Assembly: GCA_026647215.1 (NCBI GenBank)
Contig: JAPKHC010000022.1
Location: 26,519 to 90,518, forward strand
Origin: F1-120-MAGs118 sp013360535
GTDB taxonomy: Bacteria; Planctomycetota; UBA1135; GCA-002686595
Direction of reading: 5' to 3'
Length of the DNA stretch: 64,000 bases
The position numbers and the translations under genes are program-made. The notes below the pieces were generated by a model. That model saw nothing but the letters and a program-made list of their open reading frames with translations, was not told where the DNA came from and searched no databases. Below are positions 8,135 to 15,295 of this stretch, piece by piece. Positions within the stretch are counted from its first letter, which is position 1. Each line of letters starts with the position of its first letter.

Positions 8135-9090
8135 CCGCGCCTCGTGACGTAACCCCAGACCTCGCCGGCGGTCCAGGCGCACAGCATCGGGAACATCCAC
8201 GGTGCCGAGCGCCAGAACTTCGCGCCGAAGCCGCGCCGGTGCTGCGCACGCGCGTGCCGTGCGAACAGCACGAACGGGATCAACGGGCCGGCGACGATGA
8301 ACTTGAGGCGCTCGAGCGTCGACACGTTGCGAGCGCGCACGTATCCGAAGAGCCGCGCCCACTGGAAACGCTCCGGCAGCACTCCGAGCAGGCTCGGATA
8401 GCGCGTGCGGTAGTCGACGACGGCCTCGGGCGTCAGGTACAGCGTCTCGCCGCGCTCCATCAGGCGCCAATGCACTTCCGGCTCGTGGAAGCGCGTGTGC
8501 CACAGGTCGCGCGTGAGCTCGACCGCGCGGCGCTTGTAGCAGACGTTGACGTCGCTGATCCACTCGCGCGTGCCGGCCTCGAAGGGCGGCGCGTAGCGGC
8601 TGAAATCGCAGGCGTGGAAGGCCCAGTTGAGCGGGTCGGTCGCGGCGCCGTCGATCGCCCCGCCGATCGCGGCGTGGTTCGTGGTCGCGTGCAGCCGCAC
8701 CATCGTCGCGCACCAGTCCTTGCGCGGCGGTGCACGGTCCTCGAGGATCGCGACGAGCTCGCCGGTCGCGCGCTTCAGGCCCGCGGCGCGGCGGCGGTCG
8801 AAGAGCTCGTGCTGGCCGCCGGCGGAGTTCACCGGGTGGATCGTCGGCACGGATCCGATCGAGAAGAACTGCACTTCCGGATACTCGCGCGCGAGCTCGC
8901 CGATGTCGGGCCGCGAGTCGTCGTAGGGCGCGAGGATCTCGAGCTCGGGCGCGCCGACCTGCGCGCGCAACGCGTTCAGAATCCCGCGCAGCACATCGCG
9001 ACCTTCGACGATCGTGATCACGAGGCTCAAACGGCCCGGCACGGACGTCACCGGAGCCGCTGCGGCGGTGGGGGAGGCGCTCGCGCTCAT
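8131..9090 (-). CDS. Glycosyltransferase family 2-like protein
   Basis: A 319-residue GT-A fold glycosyltransferase. The start RLSLVITIVEGRDVLRGILN and LEILAPYDDSRPD match the nucleotide-binding half; GELVAILEDRAPPRKDW supplies the DxD-like ED pair; GAIDGAATDPLNWAFHACDF and SDVNVCYKRRAVEL fit the acceptor half. C-terminal hydrophobic segments (around FIVAGPLIPFVLFARH and APWMFPMLCAWTAG) suggest membrane association. It overlaps its neighbours by ATGA on both sides, so it is translated with the Gfo/Idh oxidoreductase before it and the GMC oxidoreductase after it. Acceptor and donor are unknown. Confidence 0.78.
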   Translation of the reverse strand: MSASASPTAAAAPVTSVPGRLSLVITIVEGRDVLRGILNALRAQVGAPELEILAPYDDSRPDIGELAREYPEVQFFSIGSVPTIHPVNSAGGQHELFDRRRAAGLKRATGELVAILEDRAPPRKDWCATMVRLHATTNHAAIGGAIDGAATDPLNWAFHACDFSRYAPPFEAGTREWISDVNVCYKRRAVELTRDLWHTRFHEPEVHWRLMERGETLYLTPEAVVDYRTRYPSLLGVLPERFQWARLFGYVRARNVSTLERLKFIVAGPLIPFVLFARHARAQHRRGFGAKFWRSAPWMFPMLCAWTAGEVWGYVTRRG

Positions 9091-10154
9091 GCGGGCATCG
9101 TCCCGAGCACCGGCAGCTTCACGACGGCGCGCGTGCGCGAGCACTCCCGCACGGCCTCGGCCACTTCGCACGCGCGCTGCCCCGCGTAACCGTCGGCGAT
9201 CACGAGGTCGCGCCGGCCCTTGCAGAGCAACAGGAAGTCGTCGAGCTCCTCGCGGAACGACTGCAGCGCCGTCGTCTGCCACGAGAAGCACTTCTCGCGC
9301 AGCTGGATCCACGGATAGCGCAATTTGGTCGTCGTACGCGGCGCTCCGGCCTTCTCTTGCACGATGAGCAGGTTCGACATCGGCGCGTAGGCACCGCGCA
9401 CCATGCCCTTGTCGCCGTAGGCCTCGACGAAGATGCCGTAGCCCTTCCACTCGGTCCAAGTCGCCTGGTACTGCGCCGTCACGCCCGCGGGCGAGCGGAA
9501 CAGCGCCAGCGCGTTGTCCTCCGAACCCGGCACGTTCCACACGCTCTCCGTCGCGACGCCGTACACCTCGCTGATCTCGCCGAGGTAGTGGCGCGCCAGG
9601 TCGGACATGTGGATGCCGACGTCCCACATCGCTCCGCCGCCGGAGATCGGGGCCTTGTACTCCCACTCGTGCGCGAACTTCGGCAGGCCCTCGTGGCCGC
9701 CGTACACACGCAGGTGGTCGAGCTTGCCGATGCGCCCCGACTGGATCGTCTCGCGCACGCAGCGGAAGGCCGGGTAGTAGCGCAGGTTGAAGCCGACGCC
9801 GAAGGCGCGCTTGGCGGCGAGCGCGGCGTCGACGAGCTTCTTCGCCCCGGCGGCCGTGTTCGAGGTCGGCTTTTCGAGCAGCACGTGCAGCCCGCGCGCG
9901 AAGGCCGTCAGGCAGGCCGCGTCGTGCACGTGCACCGGCGTCGAGATCACGACCGCGTCGAGGGGCACGTCGAAGAAGGCCTCGAGCGACTTGGCGACGA
10001 CCGCCCCGCTGCCGGCCGCCGCCTTGGTGGCGAGCTCGGCGTTGAGGTCGTAGACGGCGGCGAGCTGGGTCTCGCGGTGCTCGCGGAGCGTCCGGGCCCG
10101 CAGTTGCCCGATCTTGCCCGCTCCGATCAGTCCGATGCGCATGGGGAGAGCCAT
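9087..10154 (-). CDS. Gfo/Idh/MocA family oxidoreductase
   Basis: A 355-residue NAD(P)-dependent sugar oxidoreductase. The Rossmann motif RIGLIGAGKIG lies at the N-terminus, the conserved EKPTSN loop contains the catalytic-site Lys, and the C-terminal domain has GGGAMWDVGIHMSDLARH with the conserved Asp and His. ATG 10154 was taken; a second ATG at 10142 begins directly before RIGLIG. The longer open frame upstream lacks homology. It is the first gene of the oxidoreductase - glycosyltransferase - GMC operon, so it may make or modify the sugar used by the next two enzymes. Confidence 0.88.
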   Translation of the reverse strand: MALPMRIGLIGAGKIGQLRARTLREHRETQLAAVYDLNAELATKAAAGSGAVVAKSLEAFFDVPLDAVVISTPVHVHDAACLTAFARGLHVLLEKPTSNTAAGAKKLVDAALAAKRAFGVGFNLRYYPAFRCVRETIQSGRIGKLDHLRVYGGHEGLPKFAHEWEYKAPISGGGAMWDVGIHMSDLARHYLGEISEVYGVATESVWNVPGSEDNALALFRSPAGVTAQYQATWTEWKGYGIFVEAYGDKGMVRGAYAPMSNLLIVQEKAGAPRTTTKLRYPWIQLREKCFSWQTTALQSFREELDDFLLLCKGRRDLVIADGYAGQRACEVAEAVRECSRTRAVVKLPVLGTMPA

Positions 10155-10534
10155 GATCGGGCCGCCGGGGGCCGGAATCAAAGCCTGGGCCGCCTCCGCG
10201 AGCCCCCGACGCGCCTTTCGGTGGCAAGCACCCGGGGACGACGAAAGTTCTTCGGAGGTGCGGCCAGAAAAATGTGCGGCCGCGGGGAAGGAGGTTCGCG
10301 CGCCGACGTCAAAGGGCATGTCGCAGGGAACTGCGACGGGGAACCTGAAGCGGAGCTCGACCGGGAGGGAGGGCTCCGAAGTGCGAGAAGAGTGCGCGAG
10401 ACTGAGCGCGCGCGACGCTGGGAGCTCGTGGGGACGGGCTCCCAGCGGGCTTTGTGCGGCGACTCGCGAGAGCGTGATTTTTGCGTCGCTCGGCGCTGTT
10501 AATCAGTTTTAACGCTGGCTAGCATCCGACCGCG
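10155..10534. other. Divergent intergenic region, 380 bp
   Basis: Lies between the minus-strand sugar operon and the plus-strand membrane protein / mazG pair, so promoters for both must be here. It is slightly less GC-rich just before 10535, where TTAATCAG and TTTTAACG occur, but I cannot define a convincing -35/-10 pair. Open frames crossing it look like shadows and have no recognisable product. Confidence 0.5.
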
Positions 10535-11113
10535 ATGCAGCACGACGCGCGGATCCCGTTCGCTTCGACCTCGGCTGACGAGGGGCCGGGGAGCGTCTGG
10601 CCGGTCGCGCTGCTCGCGGGGACGACCTCGGCGAGCGTGCTCGCGGCTTGCGCGTGGGTCGGCATCGAGGCCTGCGGGTTGCGCACGCGCGTCGGGTTTG
10701 GCGACTGGGTCGCCGAGCACGCGTTGTGGGGGCTCGCGGCGGGAATTCTCGTCACGTGGATCCTGCGGCTGGGCGTGCGGCTCGACCCGACGCTGGCAGA
10801 GCCGCGCGCGCGGCGGGCGGCGGCGTTGCGCCTCGCGGTGTTCGGCGCGTTGGTTGCGCTCGTGGCGGTCGCGCTGCTGTCGCGTGCGCCGTTGGAGCGG
10901 CTGCTCGCCGTGCTGGGTGCGATGCTCTCGGGCCTCGCGGCGATCTTGTGGCTCGCGCGCCTGTGGCTGGGATCGCTGCGCCGCGTGGCGGAACTTCCGC
11001 GGCTCGACCCGCTGCAAGTCGCGCCCGTGATCGCGCTGTTGCTCGCGCCGTTGCAGGACGGGGGGGCGGGAGCTTCCCTCCAGCGCGCCTGGGCTGTCAT
11101 GCTGGGCGGATGA
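10535..11113 (+). CDS. Hypothetical membrane protein
   Basis: A 192-residue protein of unknown function with four predicted membrane segments: around VWPVALLAGTTSASVLAACA, ALWGLAAGILVTWIL, LAVFGALVALVAVALL and LLAVLGAMLSGLAAILWL. No catalytic motif is seen. Its stop overlaps the mazG start (ATGA), so the two genes are probably translated together, although no functional link is obvious. Confidence 0.62.
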   Translation: MQHDARIPFASTSADEGPGSVWPVALLAGTTSASVLAACAWVGIEACGLRTRVGFGDWVAEHALWGLAAGILVTWILRLGVRLDPTLAEPRARRAAALRLAVFGALVALVAVALLSRAPLERLLAVLGAMLSGLAAILWLARLWLGSLRRVAELPRLDPLQVAPVIALLLAPLQDGGAGASLQRAWAVMLGG

Positions 11114-11979
11114 GCGAAGCGAAGCCTGCGCCGCGTCCCCTCGAAGTTCCCGCGCCGATCGGCGAGCCGCGCGCGGATGCGCTGCGAAAGCTGGTGGCGA
11201 TCGTCGACCGCCTGCGCGCGCCGGATGGCTGTCCCTGGGACCGGGAGCAGACGCTGGCGAGCACGGTGCCGCACCTGATCGAGGAAGTGCACGAGCTCGC
11301 GGAGGCCGTGGAGACCGGCGATCTCGAGCACGCGGTCGAGGAGGCCGGGGACGTGCTCATGGGGCTCGTGCTGCTCGCGCGCATCGCCGAGCAGGACCAG
11401 CGCTTCGACCTCGCGACGGTGGCGCTCGGCGTCAGCGAGAAGCTCGTGCGGCGGCACCCGCACGTGTTCGGCGACGTGGTCGCGGCGGACGCGAGCGAGG
11501 CGCTGCGCAACTGGGACGCGATCAAGCGCAAGGAGCGCGAGGACAAGCAGGCCGACACGAGCGCGCTCGCCGGCGTGCCCGTCGCGTTGCCGGCCTTGCA
11601 GCGCGCGCAGCGGCTGGGTTCGAAGGCGCTGAGCGCGGGATTCCGCTGGGACGACGTGAAGGGGGCGCTCGCGAAGCTGCGCGAGGAAGTCGACGAGCTC
11701 GCGGCGGAGATCGAGGCCGCTGGGTTGCTCGCCGAGCGCGACGGCAAGCCGACCGACGAGCAGCGCGCGCGGCTCGAGCACGAGCTCGGCGACGTGCTGA
11801 TGGCGGGCGCGTTCCTCGGCAACTACCTGAAGCTCGATCCCGAGCGTGCGACCCGCGCGGCGCTGCGGCGCTTCGATTCGCGCTTCCGCGCGATGGAGCA
11901 GGACCTCGGTCGTCCCTTCAGTGCCTGCACGCTCGACGAGCTGATGGCGGCCTGGCGCAAGGCGAAGTCGCTGGAATGA
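11110..11979 (+). CDS. mazG: Nucleoside triphosphate pyrophosphohydrolase MazG
   Basis: 289-residue MazG, which hydrolyses NTPs to NMP and pyrophosphate and cleans aberrant nucleotides. The first MazG domain starts with LRAPDGCPWDREQT, and carries the metal-binding helix pair LIEEVHELAEAVE and AVEEAGDVLMGLVLLARIAE; VSEKLVRRHPHVFGD follows. A second MazG repeat in the C-terminal half has LREEVDELAAEIE and LEHELGDVLMAGAFLGNYL. Length matches E. coli MazG plus a modest N-terminal extension. It starts inside the stop codon of the preceding gene. Confidence 0.95.
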   Translation: MSEAKPAPRPLEVPAPIGEPRADALRKLVAIVDRLRAPDGCPWDREQTLASTVPHLIEEVHELAEAVETGDLEHAVEEAGDVLMGLVLLARIAEQDQRFDLATVALGVSEKLVRRHPHVFGDVVAADASEALRNWDAIKRKEREDKQADTSALAGVPVALPALQRAQRLGSKALSAGFRWDDVKGALAKLREEVDELAAEIEAAGLLAERDGKPTDEQRARLEHELGDVLMAGAFLGNYLKLDPERATRAALRRFDSRFRAMEQDLGRPFSACTLDELMAAWRKAKSLE

Positions 11980-11981
11980 AG

Positions 11982-12014
11982 CGAGCGCGCCCGCCGCGGT
12001 GGCGTGCGCGCTCG
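11982..12014. terminator. Bidirectional hairpin between convergent genes
   Basis: A 9-bp perfect stem CGAGCGCGC (11982-11990) / GCGCGCTCG (12006-12014) with an inner CCGCC/GGTGG helix, starting 3 bp after the mazG stop. TTGAATTTTGACGTGTTTTT follows on the plus strand. It lies between mazG (plus) and the thioredoxin gene (minus), so it may serve both. Confidence 0.65.
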
Positions 12015-12060
12015 TCGGGTTGAATTTTGACGTGTTTTTCGGCCGAAAACGGCCTTCGCG

Positions 12061-13053
12061 CTACTTGCCGGCGGCCTTGCGACGTTCCGCGGCGGCGCGT
12101 TCGGACTTCTCGCGCTCCGCGACGAGGTCCTTGGCGAGGAACTCGATCTCCTCGGGGCTCAGCACCTTGCACGCCGACTTCAGCATCGTCACGAAGTGCG
12201 CGATTTCCTCTTCCGCCGCCGGAAAGCCGGTGTTGCCCTTGGGGCCGTTGCTGTTGCAGAGCTGCTTGCCGTCGCCGTCGAGGAACACGAACCACGGGAT
12301 GCCGCCTTGGGGCGCGCCCGCGAGCTTGCGCTCGGCGTCGACCAGCTCCTTGCCGCCCTTCATGCGGTCCTGGTCGATCTTGAGGTCGATGAACTCCTTG
12401 CCGAGCACGGCCGCGACCTCGGGCTTGGCCATCCAGGCCTCGAGCCGGTGGCACCACGTGCACCAAGGCGCGCCGAAGTGCAGGAAAACGCGCTTGTTTT
12501 CGGCCTTGGCGCGCGCGAGCGCCGCTTCGCGCAGCGTGCTCGCGACGAGCGGAGTCGCCTCGTGCCGCGTGAAGAACTCGAGCAGCAGTTCGGGATCGTG
12601 CGCGCCGTCCTTCTCGAAATGGCCGGTCTCGCTCTGCGCGATCGGCTTGCCGTCGGCGTCGAGCACCGTCAGGTACGGCACGCCTTCCTTGAGCGAGGCG
12701 CCGAGCTTCTCGACCAGCTCGAGGTGCTTGTCGAAGTTGCCGATGTCGACGTGCACGACCTCGTACTCGTACATCAGCTTGCGCGAGAGCTTCGCGTCCT
12801 TGCGGCACGTGTCGTGCAGCTTGATGCACCAGCCGCACCAGTTGCCGCCCCACTGCACGAGCACGCGCTTGTTCTCCTTCTTCGCGCGTGCGACCGCGGC
12901 GGCGACGTCGACGTTCGCGTCGGCCTTCTCGTCGTAGACCGCGGGCTTGGGCGCGGGTTTCTCCTGCGGGGCGGGCTCCTGCGAGCTCGCGAGCGCGACG
13001 AAGCCGGTGGGGCAGAGGGCGAGGACGAGGGTGAAGGCGAGGCTCAGCTTCAT
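12061..13053 (-). CDS. Exported protein with two thioredoxin-like domains
   Basis: A 330-residue secreted protein: signal peptide MKLSLAFTLVLALCPTGFVA, a Pro/Lys-rich linker, then two thioredoxin-like folds of the thioredoxin_7/DUF255 type. The first has redox motif CGWC at 73-76 (VQWGGNWCGWCIKLH); the second has CTWC at 198-201 (HFGAPWCTWCHRLEAW). The C-terminus is a charged helix. Both CxxC sites are intact, so it likely handles disulfides in the periplasm. ATG at 13053 was chosen because it gives a clean signal peptide; the frame extends upstream without homology. It is divergent from the ABC transporter/redox cluster, with 119 bp between. Confidence 0.82.
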   Translation of the reverse strand: MKLSLAFTLVLALCPTGFVALASSQEPAPQEKPAPKPAVYDEKADANVDVAAAVARAKKENKRVLVQWGGNWCGWCIKLHDTCRKDAKLSRKLMYEYEVVHVDIGNFDKHLELVEKLGASLKEGVPYLTVLDADGKPIAQSETGHFEKDGAHDPELLLEFFTRHEATPLVASTLREAALARAKAENKRVFLHFGAPWCTWCHRLEAWMAKPEVAAVLGKEFIDLKIDQDRMKGGKELVDAERKLAGAPQGGIPWFVFLDGDGKQLCNSNGPKGNTGFPAAEEEIAHFVTMLKSACKVLSPEEIEFLAKDLVAEREKSERAAAERRKAAGK

Positions 13054-13172
13054 GGGCGCGATGCTACCTCCGGCGGCCGCGACCGACCGCTCACGCTGTT
13101 TTTCCCACCGCTGGCTCCAGCGCGCAGGAAACCTCTCGCGGCACGGGCTTCCGTCTGGTGCGATGGGCTTCC

Positions 13173-13916
13173 ATGGCACCGATCGTCCGCGTCCGCGACC
13201 TGTACAAGTTCTTCGACCAGCGCGAGGCCGCCGCCCCCGTGCTCAAGGGCGTCACGTTCGACGTCGAGCCCGGCGAGTTCGTGTGCGTGATGGGGCCGAG
13301 CGGCTCGGGCAAGTCGACCTTGCTGCACATCCTGTCGGGCCTCGATGCGGCCGATGGCGGCGCGGTCGAGCTCGCCGGCAAGAACCTGAAGGAGCTGAGC
13401 GACGGCGAGCGCACGCTGCTGCGGCGATTGCAGGTCGGTTATGTGTTCCAGTTCTTCAACCTGCTGCCGAACCTGACGGTGCTCGAGAACGTCGGGCTGC
13501 CGCTCGCGATCCAAGGCGAGCACCCGTCGACGAAATCGGGCGTGCTGCGCGCGATGCTCAAGCGCCTCGGCCTCGAGGGCAAGGAAGGCCAGTTCCCGCA
13601 CCAGCTGTCGGGCGGCGAGATGCAGCGCACGTCGATCGTGCGCGCGCTCGCGGGTGGGCAGCCGCTGCTCCTGTGCGACGAGCCGACGGGCAACCTGTCG
13701 CAGAAGGCCGGCCTCGAGGTGATGCGCATCCTGCGGCAGGTGTGTGACGAGGACCGCCGCACGGTCGTGCTCGTGACCCACAACCCCCGTGACGCAACCT
13801 TTGCGGACCGGGTGCTGTTCCTCGTCGATGGCACGCTGGACCCCGCGCAGGCCCTGCGCGGGCCGAATCTGACGGTCGAGCAAGTGCACGAGCGGCTGGC
13901 GGTGCTCCACATTTGA
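13173..13916 (+). CDS. ABC transporter ATP-binding protein (LolD/MacB type)
   Basis: A 247-residue ATPase of the MacB/LolD family. Walker A GPSGSGKST starts at residue 41, the Q-loop is YVFQFFNLLPNLTVLENV, the signature is LSGGEMQRTSIVRAL, and Walker B is LLLCDEPTGNL; the H-loop is LVTHNPRDA. These ATPases drive mechanotransmission-type exporters that extract lipoproteins or peptides rather than translocating across the bilayer. The matching permease is the 872-residue gene at 15296, separated from this one by two thioredoxin-fold genes in the same direction. ATG 13173 was chosen because homologues begin just before VRVRDLYK. Confidence 0.92.
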   Translation: MAPIVRVRDLYKFFDQREAAAPVLKGVTFDVEPGEFVCVMGPSGSGKSTLLHILSGLDAADGGAVELAGKNLKELSDGERTLLRRLQVGYVFQFFNLLPNLTVLENVGLPLAIQGEHPSTKSGVLRAMLKRLGLEGKEGQFPHQLSGGEMQRTSIVRALAGGQPLLLCDEPTGNLSQKAGLEVMRILRQVCDEDRRTVVLVTHNPRDATFADRVLFLVDGTLDPAQALRGPNLTVEQVHERLAVLHI

Positions 13917-13993
13917 CCGTCACCCTGCATCCAGGCCACGGTTCGTTCGTATGTTCAGGGGCACTCCCGGAACTACCCCAAAGGAGACAACCA

Positions 13994-14653
13994 ATGCAGA
14001 AGTCATGGCTCATCTGGCTCGCCGCCGGCGCCCTCGTCGGGCTCCCCGCGGCGCTGGCCCAGACCCAGGAAAAGAAGGGCGAGACCCCGCCGGTCGAAGC
14101 GCCCAAGACCGAGGTCCTGAAGCTCGGTTCCACCGTCGCCGAGACGCTCGTGATGCGCGACCTCGACGGCAAGCAGATCTCGTTCAAGGAGCTGCGCGGC
14201 AAGGTCGTGATCGTGCATTTCTGGTCGGACCGTTGCCCGGCCGAGAAGCACGCCGACCCGGTCGTGAAGAAGCTCGAAGAGCACTACAAGGGCAAGGACG
14301 TCGTGATCGTCGGCATCGCCTCGAACCAGGGCGAGCTCGGCGAGGAGCCGGCCAAGGACACGACCGACTTCTCCAAGCACTACACCAACCTGCGCGAGAA
14401 GGCCGCGAAGGTCGGTTACACCCACAAGATCTACATCGACCACGGCAACAAGCTGAGCGAGCTCTTCCAGGCGAAGACCACGCCCCACTGCTACGTGATC
14501 GACGCGAAGGGCGTGCTGCGTTACACCGGCGCGCTCGACGACGACCTGTCGGAGTCCAAGGGCGAAGCCGCGACCGTGTACGTCCGGGATGCGGCCGATG
14601 CGCTGCTCGCGGGCAAGGAAGTCAAAGTCGCCGAGACTCGCTCCTATGGGTGA
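13994..14653 (+). CDS. Exported redoxin (thioredoxin-fold) protein
   Basis: A 219-residue protein with signal peptide MQKSWLIWLAAGALVGLPAA and an AhpC/TSA-redoxin fold. The active-site region reads VIVHFWSDRCPAEKHADP, with a single cysteine followed by Pro as in peroxiredoxin-like thiol proteins; the cis-Pro segment is TTPHCYVIDAKGVLRYTGALDD. AAGGAGAC seven bases ahead of ATG 13994 is a good ribosome-binding site. It sits between the ABC ATPase and the UxxC lipoprotein gene and is probably co-transcribed with them. Exact role (peroxidase or thiol transfer) is unclear. Confidence 0.85.
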   Translation: MQKSWLIWLAAGALVGLPAALAQTQEKKGETPPVEAPKTEVLKLGSTVAETLVMRDLDGKQISFKELRGKVVIVHFWSDRCPAEKHADPVVKKLEEHYKGKDVVIVGIASNQGELGEEPAKDTTDFSKHYTNLREKAAKVGYTHKIYIDHGNKLSELFQAKTTPHCYVIDAKGVLRYTGALDDDLSESKGEAATVYVRDAADALLAGKEVKVAETRSYG

Positions 14654-14719
14654 GGGATCAAGAAGAAGCGCTAGTTCCCGTGCGGAACTGGCCTGTGCCT
14701 CCCTGACCCGAGACGAAGC

Positions 14720-15265
14720 ATGAGAGCGAGCCTGCCCTTCCTTCTGAGTTGCGCCCTGTTCGCCTGCGGCGGTGAGCCGTCGGGCGCTGGCGCGTCGTCG
14801 AAGGAACCGGCGGCGGGCGCGGCGGTCTCCGTGGAGATCGTCGACATGGCCGGCCTCGAGCGCGCGCTCGCCGCGCGCCGGGGCCGACCGCTGATCCTCA
14901 ACTTCTGGGCGATGTGGTGAAGCTCGTGCGTCGAAGAGATGCCCGACCTCGTGAAGGTCGCCCGAAGCCAAGTGAACAAGGACGTCGACGTGCTGCTCGT
15001 CAGTTATGACCTCCAGCTCCCCAAGGCCGACCGCGAGGCGATGCCCGCGCGAGTGGCGAAGTTCGTGGGCAACCGCGGTTGGGGCTTTCCGGTCGTGATC
15101 TGGGGCGACAGCGACGTCGAGTCCGTCAACGAGCGTTTCGACTTGCCCGGCGCGATTCCCGTGACCCTCGCCTTCGACAAGGACGGCCGCGAAGTCGGCC
15201 GCTGCGAAGGCGAAGGCGGCGCGGAGGAATTCGCCGAGCTCTTCGCCAAGGTGCGCGCTCGTTAG
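14720..15265 (+). CDS. TlpA-like lipoprotein, candidate selenoprotein (UxxC)
   Basis: Reading through one in-frame TGA (14918-14920) gives a 181-residue thioredoxin/TlpA-fold protein. The N-terminus MRASLPFLLSCALFAC ends in a lipobox-like LFAC (Cys16). The motif is ILNFWAMW-U67-S-S-C70-VEEMPDLVKVAR, so TGA replaces exactly the first cysteine of the WCxxC motif; the rest of the fold, including cis-Pro AIPVTLAFDKDG, continues in frame to a normal TAG. Neither half could work alone. Selenocysteine insertion is the best explanation, supported by a hairpin 3' of the TGA with bacterial SECIS geometry; a nonsense mutation or sequencing error is the alternative. It lies between a redoxin and an ABC permease. 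Confidence 0.72.
14944..14960 (+). promoter_or_regulatory. Candidate bacterial SECIS hairpin
   Basis: A six-pair stem CGACCU/AGGUCG (14944-14949 with 14955-14960) carrying the 5-nt loop CGUGA. A guanine is the second loop base, and 29 nt separate the TGA from the loop, within the 16-37 nt spacing described for bacterial SECIS elements. It lies inside the coding frame, as bacterial SECIS elements do. Short GC-rich hairpins are common in this genome, so geometry alone is not proof. Confidence 0.5.
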
Positions 15266-15295
15266 TCCACCCCCCAGGTTCGCCACACTCACTTC

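Noticed and set aside
10114..10512. Open frame of 132 codons across the divergent intergenic region
   Set aside because: Composition typical of GC-rich shadow frames, starts inside the oxidoreductase gene, no motif or ribosome-binding site.
14720..14920. Reading the first half of the UxxC gene as a complete 66-residue protein
   Set aside because: It stops in the middle of the thioredoxin motif and the downstream frame continues the fold exactly, so a stand-alone product is unlikely.
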